A DNA stretch of 7,097 bases from Thermoplasmata archaeon (GCA_030039995.1 JASHUL010000033.1:1-7097); one strand, 5' to 3'. Counted from the stretch's first letter, positions 1 through 5,496 are shown. Notes: generated by a model from the letters alone, not told the origin. Numbers and translations: made by a program.

Positions 1-80
1 CCCGCGTGCGGTGCCCACTCCGCCGGCATGCGGTAGCCGCTCGCGCGGGGCGGGCGCCGGGGCGCTCGGGTCGCGGTCAC
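1..80 (-). CDS. aguA: Agmatine deiminase, N-terminal fragment (cut by window start)
   Basis: Only the first 26 codons are inside the window. Read from a GTG at 80-78, the frame is open to the edge and contains GYRMPAEWAPHA. This closely resembles the conserved N-terminus of agmatine deiminases (peptidylarginine-deiminase-like fold, typically G-F/Y-R-M-P-A-E-W-x-P-H). The enzyme hydrolyses agmatine to N-carbamoylputrescine and ammonia. The GTG overlaps the TGA stop of aguB (GTGA), a typical sign of translational coupling, and aguB makes the next enzyme of the same pathway. That context is strong support for so short a piece. An internal ATG at 29-27 is an alternative start, but it would drop the GYR residues that precede MPAEW in the family. 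The catalytic residues lie beyond the edge and cannot be checked. Confidence 0.77.
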   Translation of the reverse strand, partial: MTATRAPRRPPRASGYRMPAEWAPHA

Positions 81-988
81 GGCGTGTCGAGGAATCGGTG
101 GGTGATCGCCCCGTACGCGTCGACCCGACGGTCACGCAGGAACGGCCAATGGCGGCGCACGTTCTCGACCTCCTCCGGGTCGACCTCCACGAAGAGCGTC
201 TCCTCCCGGTCGTGGGACGCCTTCGCGAGGACGCGACCGAACGGGTCGGCCACGAACGAGCCTCCCCAGAATTCGATGCCGGGCCCCTCGGCGCGGTTGC
301 CCCGAACGTCGCCGTGCTCGTGACCGACGCGGTTCGGTACCGCCACGTAGAGACCGTTCGCGATCGCGTGCGCCCGCTGGACCGTCTCCCACGCATCGTG
401 CTGGGCTCGGCCGAACTCGTCCTTCTCCGCCGGATGCCAGCCGATCGCGGTCGGGTAGAGCAGGAGCTCCGCCCCGCCGAGCGCCTCGAGGCGGGCCGAC
501 TCGGGATACCACTGGTCCCAACAGATCAGCACCCCGGTGCGTCCTCCGTGGACCGGGAACGTCGGGAAGCCCAGGTCGCCGGGGGCGAAGTAGAACTTCT
601 CGTAATAGAGCGGGTCGTCCGGGATGTGCATCTTGCGGTACCGTCCGAGCAAGCTCCCGTCCGGACCGATGACCGCGGTCGTGTTGTGGTAGAGACCGGC
701 CGAACGACGCTCGAACAGCGGCACGAACACCGTCGTTTTTCGCTCCCGGGCCACGACGGCGAACCGCTCGGTGGTCGGACCGGGGATCGGCTCGGCCTCG
801 TCGAACATCGCGTGGTCCTCTCGCTGACAGAAGTACTGGGTACGGAACAGCTCCGGCAGACAGACCGCCGCCGCGCCCTGGCGCGCGGCGTCCTCCACGC
901 GGCGGATCGCGAGGTCCGTGTTGGCGTCCGGGTCGGGCCCGCACGCCATCTGCACGAGGGCGACCTTGTACTTGCCTCTCCGACTCAT
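77..988 (-). CDS. aguB: N-carbamoylputrescine amidase (nitrilase superfamily)
   Basis: This 303-residue protein of the carbon-nitrogen hydrolase (nitrilase) superfamily is predicted to hydrolyse N-carbamoylputrescine to putrescine, CO2 and ammonia in the cytoplasm. The catalytic triad is visible: Glu46 in CLPELF, Lys119 in RYRKMHIP, and nucleophile Cys156 in LICWDQWYPE. YEKFYFAPGD (129-138) and the C-terminal RRHWPFLRDRRVDAYG (278-293) are signatures of the AguB subgroup rather than of general nitrilases, and the length is typical (about 290-300). The ATG at 988 is the only usable start: the frame is open back to a stop at 1063-1061 but has no ATG, GTG or TTG codon there. No Shine-Dalgarno sequence is evident. 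The gene overlaps aguA by 4 bases, giving a two-step agmatine-to-putrescine unit. Assignment is confident at family level; substrate is inferred from signatures plus aguA. Confidence 0.93.
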   Translation of the reverse strand: MSRRGKYKVALVQMACGPDPDANTDLAIRRVEDAARQGAAAVCLPELFRTQYFCQREDHAMFDEAEPIPGPTTERFAVVARERKTTVFVPLFERRSAGLYHNTTAVIGPDGSLLGRYRKMHIPDDPLYYEKFYFAPGDLGFPTFPVHGGRTGVLICWDQWYPESARLEALGGAELLLYPTAIGWHPAEKDEFGRAQHDAWETVQRAHAIANGLYVAVPNRVGHEHGDVRGNRAEGPGIEFWGGSFVADPFGRVLAKASHDREETLFVEVDPEEVENVRRHWPFLRDRRVDAYGAITHRFLDTP

Positions 989-1006
989 CGACCGTTCGAG
1001 CTCGGG

Positions 1007-1021
1007 CCCGCGCGGCGCGGG
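1007..1021. repeat. 15-bp perfect palindrome before aguB
   Basis: Two 7-bp arms, CCCGCGC and GCGCGGG, flank a single central G at 1014, 19-33 bases upstream of the aguB ATG. It could be an operator or an mRNA hairpin in the leader. It is made only of G and C in a GC-rich genome, so chance is a real alternative. Confidence 0.3.
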
Positions 1022-1060
1022 ACACCGTTCCCTCGAGCCCGGCCGGAATCCGGGCCGTCG

Positions 1061-1069
1061 CTAATGAGG
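1061..1069 (-). promoter_or_regulatory. Possible TATA-like element upstream of aguB
   Basis: On the minus strand this reads CCTCATTAG, the only AT-rich patch in the 124-bp gap between the VOC gene and aguB. Its centre lies about 77 nt before the aguB ATG. If it is the TATA box, the mRNA would carry a leader of roughly 50 nt, unlike the almost leaderless layout of the other genes here. The assignment is weak. Confidence 0.3.
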
Positions 1070-1112
1070 TTTCGTGCTCCCGGCCGGGGTCGCTCGCCCC
1101 GAACTTTCCGCG

Positions 1113-1553
1113 CTACTTTCGGCGCTTCTTCGTCGTCCGGGCCTTCCGGCGCGACTTGGGGCGGGACTTCGGGGGTACCGGGGGCGGAGCCATCGTAGAC
1201 TCCCACAGTGCGATCAGGTTGCCCTCGGGGTCGGCGCCGATGAAACTGAGCCCCATCCCGGGTACCTCGGCCTTCGGGACGACCTCTCGACCGCCCGCCG
1301 CTTTGAATTCCGCGATCGCGGGGTCGATCCGGTCGACCAGGACGTAGTTGCGCGGGCCGTCGTTCGGCCCCATCCGGCGATACATTCCGCCGCCCACGCT
1401 CTGGCCCTGGGGACCGGTCGAGATCATCCAGTACTCCATGTCGGGCATCGGCGACCGCTCGAATTTCCAACCGAAGACGCGGGAGTAGAACTGGCTCAAT
1501 CGTTCGGCGTCGTTCGCGGGGATCTCGAAGTGCACGATCGTTTTGACGACCAT
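1113..1553 (-). CDS. VOC-superfamily (glyoxalase/bleomycin-resistance fold) protein with basic tail
   Basis: This 146-residue protein has a single VOC domain over about residues 3-120. It begins VKTIVHFEIPANDAERLSQFY and ends its domain with FIGADPEGNLIALWE. His8 and Glu118 occupy the usual metal-ligand positions of the family. VOC proteins are metal-dependent isomerases, dioxygenases, lyases or drug-binding proteins, and the sequence does not say which. The closest general type is the small 'glyoxalase-like' protein of about 120 residues, often dimeric. The odd part is residues 122-146, a Pro-rich linker followed by a Lys/Arg-rich tail ending in KARTTKKRRK, which the fold does not need and which could bind nucleic acid or another polyanion. 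The ATG at 1553 sits 37 nt after a TATA-like TATTAA. It shares its strand with aguB but lies 124 bp upstream with its own promoter. Confidence 0.9.
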   Translation of the reverse strand: MVVKTIVHFEIPANDAERLSQFYSRVFGWKFERSPMPDMEYWMISTGPQGQSVGGGMYRRMGPNDGPRNYVLVDRIDPAIAEFKAAGGREVVPKAEVPGMGLSFIGADPEGNLIALWESTMAPPPVPPKSRPKSRRKARTTKKRRK

Positions 1554-1587
1554 CGGCCGGACCTCGCTCCGCGAACGATCTCGGGGG

Positions 1588-1593
1588 TTAATA
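1588..1593 (-). promoter_or_regulatory. TATA-like box of the VOC gene
   Basis: TATTAA on the minus strand stands within an otherwise GC-rich 74-bp gap, centred 37 nt before the VOC ATG. A start of transcription about 26 nt downstream would leave a leader of roughly 10 nt. A small 5-bp hairpin (1594-1598 with 1603-1607) abuts it upstream, where the BRE would lie. Confidence 0.5.
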
Positions 1594-1627
1594 CCCTCCC
1601 GAGAGGGGTTGGAACGGCCCCCGGAAT

Positions 1628-3577
1628 CTACGAAGTTTCCGGAGGGTGCACGAACTGCTCGACGTAGTCCCGGAAGCGAGGGTCCGACCGGGCGCTATCG
1701 AACAGCGGCGAGTACATCAGCTCGAGCGCGGGCGTCACTCCGGAGACCCTGGCCCGTTCCATGGACGCGTAGAACGCTTCTTGGTCCCCGAGCGCGAACT
1801 CGACGAATCCGGCCAGGAAGTACCGCACCTCCCGACCTTCGGGTCCTCCGCGGAGGGCCTCGACCGCCGCCCGCGCGCCGGCCGCGTCGCCGATGCGCGC
1901 CGCGAGGATCCCGCCGTAGCATTGGGCCCAGGCACTCGTGGGCCGGATCCTCTCCATCTCGCGAAGCGTCCCCTTCGCCTTCTCGTACTCGCCCTGCGAC
2001 AGGTAGTACTCGGTCAGGTGCGCGTTCGTCCGGAAGGCGACGATCGGCTTCGACCGCTCCCAGTGCGCGAGGGCGTCCCCGTACCGGCGAGCGTAGAGGT
2101 ACGCGTGCCCCAGGAAGGCGATCACGTTCACGTCGAGCGGGTCGATCTGGAAGGCGGTCTCGAGGAGCCGGACGCAGTCGTCAATCCTCCGCTCGCTGGC
2201 CGCGAGCTGGGCGAGCCAGCGGTACGGCTCGGCGAGACTCGGGTTGAGCTCTACCGCCCGGCGGGACTCCCGGTACGCGTCGGCGCGCTGCTCCGCGGCG
2301 AGGTGGATCGCGGCCAGGCAGCTGTGGGCCTCCGCGAGCCGCTCGTCGAGACCGAGGGCGACCGCGAGCTCGGCCTCCGCCCGATGGGTCGTCGAAAAGT
2401 AGTCGGCCGCGCCCTCCGTGGCGAGCCACAGCAGCCCCTCGGCGAGCCGGGCGTGGGCGCGGGCGAACTTGGGGTCGAGGGCGACCGCGGACTCGAGCCG
2501 CCGGACCGCTTCGCGCATCGACTCTTCCGAGGTGCGTTCGCTGAGCAACTTGCGGCCGTGCAGGAATTGGGTGTACGCTTCGAGGTTCTCGGTCTCCCGG
2601 CCCCCGGCCACGTACGGTGGAGGAGCCGGGGCCGTGCTGCCCCGTACGTGCGCGGTCAGCGAGGCGGCGATCTGGCCCGCGATGTCGTCCTGGATGGCGA
2701 AGATGTCGTCGAGCGCCCGGTCGTACCGATACGACCAGAGGCTCTCCTCGCTGGTCGGGTCGACGAGCTGGACGGTGATCCGCACCCGATTGCCCGACTT
2801 GCGGACGCTGCCCTCGAGCGCGAGGCGCACGCCGAGGTCCTGCGCGACGTCGCGCAGCGACTTCGTCGCGTCCTTGTACCGCTGGACGGACGTCCGGGGG
2901 ATCACTCGGAGACCGGGGATCTTCGACGCCTGGGAGATCAGCTCGTCGGTGAGCCCGTCCGCGAAATACCCGTCCCCTACGTCCGGGCTCATGTTCGCGA
3001 GGGGGAGGACCGCGAGCCGCACCGCGCCCGGGGTGTCGACCGCCGGCCGGTCGGCATCCCCCCACAGGAGGATACGGTAGACGTCGACGGGGTGGGTGAC
3101 GTTCTTCAACGTCCGGGCCCCGATCTTTTCGAGCGGCAGGCGGAGCTTGTTCCGGACCTGGTCGTAGACGGACCCCGAGACACAGACGCCCCCGGCGTCC
3201 GCGAGGGCCTCGATACGCGAGGCGACGTTCACCGCGTCGCCGACGATATCGTCGCCGTCCCCCACGACGTCCCCGACGTGGATGCCGATCCGAAGCTGGA
3301 GCCGCCCGTGGGCCCCCGGGGCCGCGTTCCGCTCGGCGACCTTCTGTTGGATCTCGACCGCGCACCGCGTCGAGTCGATCGCGCTCGGGAACTCGACCAG
3401 GAACCCATCGCCGAGCGACTTGACCTCGCGCCCCCCGTGCGCCACGAAGATCGGTCGCAGGATCCCCTGATGCTCCGTGCGCAGTCGCAGCGCCTCCTCC
3501 TCGTCGTCCTGTCCGAGCTTCGTGAACCCGACGAGGTCGGTGAACATGATCGCGGCGAGACGGCGCCGTTCGGGCAC
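1628..3577 (-). CDS. Class III adenylyl cyclase with TolB-like domain and TPR repeats
   Basis: This 649-residue, apparently soluble protein is predicted to convert ATP to cyclic AMP. Residues 3-170 are a class III cyclase domain with every catalytic residue in place: metal-binding Asp14 (MFTDLVGF) and Asp57 (KSLGDGF), adenine-selecting Lys53 and Asp110, and transition-state Asn117 and Arg121 (GDAVNVASR). The Lys/Asp pair points to ATP rather than GTP. Residues 186-310 are a TolB-N-like domain (LAVLPLANMSPD, YFADGLTDELI, LEGSVRKSGNRVRITVQL). Residues 330-640 are TPR-type helical repeats, for example 352-385, 430-462 and 464-497, likely a protein-binding sensor region. No membrane helix is seen. 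The start chosen is GTG at 3577, giving MPERRRLAAIMFTD, the usual beginning of this family. The frame stays open to 3892, but that extension is antisense to the SRPBCC gene. This architecture is well known in proteobacteria and acidobacteria, so transfer is possible. The activating signal is unknown. Confidence 0.92.
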   Translation of the reverse strand: MPERRRLAAIMFTDLVGFTKLGQDDEEEALRLRTEHQGILRPIFVAHGGREVKSLGDGFLVEFPSAIDSTRCAVEIQQKVAERNAAPGAHGRLQLRIGIHVGDVVGDGDDIVGDAVNVASRIEALADAGGVCVSGSVYDQVRNKLRLPLEKIGARTLKNVTHPVDVYRILLWGDADRPAVDTPGAVRLAVLPLANMSPDVGDGYFADGLTDELISQASKIPGLRVIPRTSVQRYKDATKSLRDVAQDLGVRLALEGSVRKSGNRVRITVQLVDPTSEESLWSYRYDRALDDIFAIQDDIAGQIAASLTAHVRGSTAPAPPPYVAGGRETENLEAYTQFLHGRKLLSERTSEESMREAVRRLESAVALDPKFARAHARLAEGLLWLATEGAADYFSTTHRAEAELAVALGLDERLAEAHSCLAAIHLAAEQRADAYRESRRAVELNPSLAEPYRWLAQLAASERRIDDCVRLLETAFQIDPLDVNVIAFLGHAYLYARRYGDALAHWERSKPIVAFRTNAHLTEYYLSQGEYEKAKGTLREMERIRPTSAWAQCYGGILAARIGDAAGARAAVEALRGGPEGREVRYFLAGFVEFALGDQEAFYASMERARVSGVTPALELMYSPLFDSARSDPRFRDYVEQFVHPPETS

Positions 3578-3585
3578 GGGACCCG

Positions 3586-3604
3586 AACTCGTGGGCTCCG
3601 AGTT
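3586..3604. repeat. Inverted repeat AACTCG-N7-CGAGTT at the cyclase promoter
   Basis: Perfect 6-bp arms at 3586-3591 and 3599-3604 are separated by 7 bp. They occupy the stretch between the cyclase TATA-like box and its predicted transcription start, overlapping the TATA by two bases. A protein bound here would block archaeal preinitiation-complex assembly, so a repressor operator is plausible. Arm length is modest. Confidence 0.4.
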
Positions 3605-3609
3605 AAGGC
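3603..3609 (-). promoter_or_regulatory. TATA-like box of the cyclase gene
   Basis: CTTAACT on the minus strand is centred 29 nt before the GTG start at 3577. Transcription would begin almost at the start codon, giving a leaderless mRNA. It supports the GTG over upstream starts. One arm of an inverted repeat overlaps it. Confidence 0.45.
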
Positions 3610-3613
3610 CTCT

Positions 3614-3624
3614 GTCTCCGAGAC
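3614..3624. repeat. 11-bp palindrome between the divergent promoters
   Basis: GTCTC and GAGAC flank a single C at 3619, between the two TATA-like boxes of the cyclase and SRPBCC genes. The position suits a shared regulator site, but a 5-bp-arm palindrome is easily found by chance. Confidence 0.25.
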
Positions 3625-3633
3625 GGGCGTCGT

Positions 3634-3661
3634 CGGCGGCGCGCTTATCAGGGCGCCGCCG
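3634..3661. repeat. Inverted repeat with 9-bp arms bracketing the SRPBCC TATA box
   Basis: Perfect 9-bp arms, CGGCGGCGC (3634-3642) and GCGCCGCCG (3653-3661), enclose a 10-bp spacer that holds exactly the TATA-like element of the plus-strand gene. The left arm covers where the BRE would lie. The arrangement looks like an operator or a structural element of the promoter. It is the second-best inverted repeat in the window. Confidence 0.5.
3643..3650 (+). promoter_or_regulatory. TATA-like box of the SRPBCC gene
   Basis: GCTTATCA is centred 27 nt before the ATG at 3674, predicting a leaderless or nearly leaderless transcript. A GGAGG stands at 3666-3670, only 3 nt from the ATG. That is too close for a good Shine-Dalgarno site and is probably not transcribed if the TATA is used. 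Confidence 0.55.
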
Positions 3662-3673
3662 GTCCGGAGGACG

Positions 3674-4132
3674 ATGGCCAAGATCCCGCCGATCACGAAG
3701 GTCTACTACTACGCGGCACCCCGGGAGAAGGTGTTCGCCGCGCTGACCGACCCGAAGCAGCTCGCGAAGTGGTTCCTCGCGAAGGCCGCGGTGACGCCCA
3801 AGAAGGGCGGGACGTTCCGGTTCACGTGGCGGGAAGGGGGGTATTCGATGCGGGGGAAGGTCAACGAGTTCGACCCGCCCAAGCGGGTCCACTACGAGTG
3901 GAACGACCGGTTCGAGGGAGGCAAGCTATTCCGCACCGAGGCTCGATTCTCCCTCGCTCGGAAAGGGCGGGGGACGGAGCTCCGGCTCCATCACCGCGGT
4001 TTCAAGTCCGGGAAGAAGTGGACGTGGCTCTACGGGGCGATCAATTCCGGCTGGACGTACTACCTGCTCAACCTGAAGTCCGTGCTCGAGCACGGGACCG
4101 ACCTTCGGTCGAAGCGGGACCAAGTGACCTGA
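3674..4132 (+). CDS. AHSA1-type SRPBCC (START-like) domain protein
   Basis: This 152-residue single-domain protein belongs to the SRPBCC/Bet v 1-like superfamily, AHSA1 (activator of Hsp90 ATPase homolog 1-like) branch. Typical features are the N-terminal YYYAAPREKVFAALTDPKQLAKWF (11-34), the central strands with GGTFRFTWREGG (45-56) and VHYEWNDRF (72-80), and the C-terminal helix GWTYYLLNLKSVLEHGTDLR (126-145). These proteins form a deep hydrophobic cavity that binds lipids or other hydrophobic ligands. The AHSA1 name does not prove an Hsp90 role, since most prokaryotic members are uncharacterised. It is rich in Lys and Arg. It is transcribed away from the cyclase across a 96-bp control region, so co-regulation is possible. 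The start at 3674 gives the family's usual beginning; the frame is open much further upstream, but that part is antisense to the cyclase. Confidence 0.92.
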   Translation: MAKIPPITKVYYYAAPREKVFAALTDPKQLAKWFLAKAAVTPKKGGTFRFTWREGGYSMRGKVNEFDPPKRVHYEWNDRFEGGKLFRTEARFSLARKGRGTELRLHHRGFKSGKKWTWLYGAINSGWTYYLLNLKSVLEHGTDLRSKRDQVT

Positions 4133-4151
4133 TCTGGGGGTGTTCCCGCGC

Positions 4152-4538
4152 CTAGCGGGGCGGGGGCGGTACCTGGAAGCCGGTGGTCGTATACGGCTGC
4201 GGCGCCCTCGACATCGGCTTCCACACGATCGCGAGGATCCCGCCGATCAGCGCGAGCAGGAAGCCGAGGAAGAGGCCCCCGAGCGCGAAGACCCAGCTGG
4301 CGATCGCAAAGACGACCACCAGCGCCCCCCACGCGACGTGCATCGAGGGCATCGCGAGCATCAGACCCCCGCTCACCAGCGTGAGGATGCCGATCAGGAG
4401 CCCGACGTAGAAGAACCAGCTGGTCACCCCGAAGAAGGCGAGGAAGATCGACCCGAAGATCGACAGGATCAACCCTCCGATCAGGATGAAAAATCCGCCA
4501 ATGATGGTCAGCACCGCACCGGCGATCGGTCGCTCCAC
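4152..4538 (-). CDS. Small four-helix membrane protein, DUF6114-like
   Basis: This 128-residue hydrophobic protein has four predicted membrane segments, roughly at 5-36 (long, perhaps kinked), 41-63, 66-86 and 88-106. It is rich in Gly, with GG pairs inside helices 1, 2 and 4. A short polar C-terminal tail ends in PPPPR. The pattern ERPIAGAVLTIIGG near the start and ALIGGILAIVWKP at the end of the last helix resembles DUF6114 proteins, which are small membrane proteins of unknown function. I assign this by eye and it needs a profile search. The start is a GTG at 4538, leaving ERPIAG as the cytoplasmic lead. It converges on the SRPBCC gene with only 19 bp between the two stops. It lies 82 bp downstream of the MEDS regulator on the same strand. 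No substrate-binding or catalytic motif is visible. Confidence 0.82.
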   Translation of the reverse strand: MERPIAGAVLTIIGGFFILIGGLILSIFGSIFLAFFGVTSWFFYVGLLIGILTLVSGGLMLAMPSMHVAWGALVVVFAIASWVFALGGLFLGFLLALIGGILAIVWKPMSRAPQPYTTTGFQVPPPPR

Positions 4539-4558
4539 GACCGAAAGAGGGCGTTCGG

Positions 4559-4570
4559 GGGAGAAAAAGC
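4559..4570 (-). promoter_or_regulatory. T-rich stretch: possible promoter of the membrane protein or terminator of the MEDS gene
   Basis: GCTTTTTCTCCC on the minus strand is centred about 28 nt before the GTG at 4538, the same spacing as the other TATA-like boxes here. It also follows the MEDS stop by about 50 nt, so the T run could be an archaeal-type oligo-T terminator. Sequence alone cannot decide. Confidence 0.35.
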
Positions 4571-4620
4571 CGATACCTCGAAAGGAAGACCGAGTGTCGA
4601 CCCCGCCGCGACGGTCTCGG

Positions 4621-5340
4621 CTACCAGTTGACCGTGGTCCGCTCGCCCCACTCCCGGACGATCTCCCGTCCGGATTCCGTCAGCGCGAGAGGCGCCCGGG
4701 GCGAATCGCGAGCGACCCATCCACGCTCGCGGGCCGCCTCGAGGTCGTCCTGGAGCGGGACGGGCACGTCGGCCTCGCTGCCGAAGATGAACAGCTGCAA
4801 GAGGCGCACCGCCGGTTCCGGGGACGACGAGAGCTTCACGTGCGAGTGCTGCTTTCCGAGCTCCTTCAGCACCGACGGCGCCATGGCCGGAGGGATCCGA
4901 CGGAGGTCGTAGGGGCAGACGAACCGCGAGCCGCTGCGCGGCTGCTCTTGGAACCACGACTCGTACTCGAGGTGTTCCGGCACGGTGCCGGGCACCATGT
5001 ACTGCGAGAGCGTGTCGCCCCCCGCCGTGATGCTGCCCGGGTGCTCACGGAGGAAGGCGCGCACCTCGGCGCACGGGCGAAGGCGTCCGTCCACACGTTC
5101 GACCTGCTCGTGGTCGATCGCGACGACGCAGCCGACGTGGTCCGGAGAGGCCGTCTCGAGTCGGCGATTGTACTCCTCGGCGGTCCCTGGGTCGGTGACC
5201 CAGAACGAGGTCGGCTCGTCTTTCGGGGCGCCCGCAAGGAATCGGACCGCCTGCTCCGCGGCCTCGCCTTGGGCGGCGTAGAAGCTCACGGCGTGCGAGC
5301 CGGACGGAAGCTCGGCCAGGTCGGCCACGAGCTGCGGCAT
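4621..5340 (-). CDS. MEDS-domain sensor with C-terminal winged helix (putative transcription regulator)
   Basis: This 239-residue soluble protein has a MEDS (methanogen/methylotroph, DcmR sensory) domain over about residues 5-180. Hallmarks are the N-terminal LPSGSHAVSFY (11-21), HLEYESWF (123-130), and FVCPYDLRRIPPAMAPSVLKELGKQHSHV (140-168). The LEYE and C-x-Y-D-L-R-R motifs and the final His are typical of the family. The C-terminal part, about 195-235, looks like a compact winged helix-turn-helix: DDLEAARERGWVA, then a basic wing, then ALTESGREIVREWGE. MEDS domains are RecA/KaiC-related modules thought to sense small molecules such as hydrocarbon derivatives, so this is probably a one-component regulator. 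Its target may be itself, given the 28-bp dyad in its upstream region. The ATG at 5340 begins the conserved domain; the frame runs to 5541, but those 67 codons lie upstream of the TATA-like box and have low complexity. Confidence 0.84.
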   Translation of the reverse strand: MPQLVADLAELPSGSHAVSFYAAQGEAAEQAVRFLAGAPKDEPTSFWVTDPGTAEEYNRRLETASPDHVGCVVAIDHEQVERVDGRLRPCAEVRAFLREHPGSITAGGDTLSQYMVPGTVPEHLEYESWFQEQPRSGSRFVCPYDLRRIPPAMAPSVLKELGKQHSHVKLSSSPEPAVRLLQLFIFGSEADVPVPLQDDLEAARERGWVARDSPRAPLALTESGREIVREWGERTTVNW

Positions 5341-5365
5341 GGCCGAAATTAGTACGCGTTTTTGA

Positions 5366-5372
5366 CTATTAG
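5366..5372 (-). promoter_or_regulatory. TATA-like box of the MEDS regulator
   Basis: CTAATAG on the minus strand is centred 29 nt before the ATG at 5340, predicting a leader of only a few bases. It lies in the most AT-rich patch of the window (5346-5375). Confidence 0.5.
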
Positions 5373-5383
5373 AAACCGGTGTC

Positions 5384-5411
5384 CGGAGCCGCGTCGCTCG
5401 ACGGGGCTCCG
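5384..5411. repeat. 28-bp near-perfect dyad upstream of the MEDS regulator
   Basis: The arms are CGGAGCC-G-CGTCG and CGACG-G-GGCTCCG around a central CT. Twelve of thirteen base pairs match, with one G/G mismatch at 5391 against 5404. The dyad centre is about 29 bp upstream of the TATA-like box of the MEDS gene and about 100 bp upstream of the HAD start. The size and symmetry suit a homodimeric winged-helix protein. The minus-strand regulator gene next to it is the obvious candidate, but that is inference. Confidence 0.55.
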
Positions 5412-5435
5412 CGAACTTTGGTTCCGGCTCCGTCG

Positions 5436-5459
5436 CCGGCCCGAGCGGGAGGGGGCCGG
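5436..5459. repeat. Inverted repeat CCGGCCC-N10-GGGCCGG upstream of the HAD gene
   Basis: Perfect 7-bp arms at 5436-5442 and 5453-5459 have a 10-bp spacer, just upstream of the weak TATA-like element of the HAD gene. It is purely G+C in a GC-rich region, so it may be chance. Confidence 0.25.
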
Positions 5460-5465
5460 GCGCAG

Positions 5466-5473
5466 CGCTATCG
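5466..5473 (+). promoter_or_regulatory. Weak TATA-like element of the HAD gene
   Basis: CGCTATCG lies about 27 nt before the ATG at 5497. It matches the spacing of the other genes but is a poor box in base content. The evidence is mainly positional. Confidence 0.3.
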
Positions 5474-5496
5474 TCCCGGTCGGGTAGCGTCGGCCG

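Noticed and set aside
11..1198. A plus-strand open frame of 395 codons over aguB and the end of the VOC gene.
   Set aside because: It is antisense to two well-supported genes, including a full nitrilase catalytic triad, and its translation resembles no family.
1594..1607. A 5-bp GC hairpin after the cyclase stop as an intrinsic terminator.
   Set aside because: The stem is short and no U-run follows. It also overlaps the likely BRE/TATA region of the VOC gene, so it is not supported as a terminator.
3578..3892. An N-terminal extension of the cyclase by 105 codons.
   Set aside because: It would be antisense to the SRPBCC gene and across both divergent promoters. The translation is Arg/Pro-rich without domain features, and the GTG at 3577 gives the typical family N-terminus.
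1646..4132. A plus-strand open frame of 828 codons running through the cyclase region into the SRPBCC gene.
   Set aside because: Only its last 152 codons encode a recognisable protein. The rest is antisense to the cyclase, is low-complexity and rich in Arg/Glu/Asp/Val as expected for a mirror frame in GC-rich DNA, and lacks domain motifs.
4140..4631. A plus-strand frame of 163 codons, very rich in Glu, Asp, Arg and Gln, resembling a disordered protein.
   Set aside because: It is the exact antisense of the four-helix membrane protein; hydrophobic codons read backwards give Glu/Asp/Gln-rich sequence.
5348..5356. TACTAATTT on the minus strand as the TATA box of the MEDS gene.
   Set aside because: Its centre is only about 12 nt from the ATG, too close for a TATA box with a transcript that includes the start codon. 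CTAATAG at 5366-5372 fits better.
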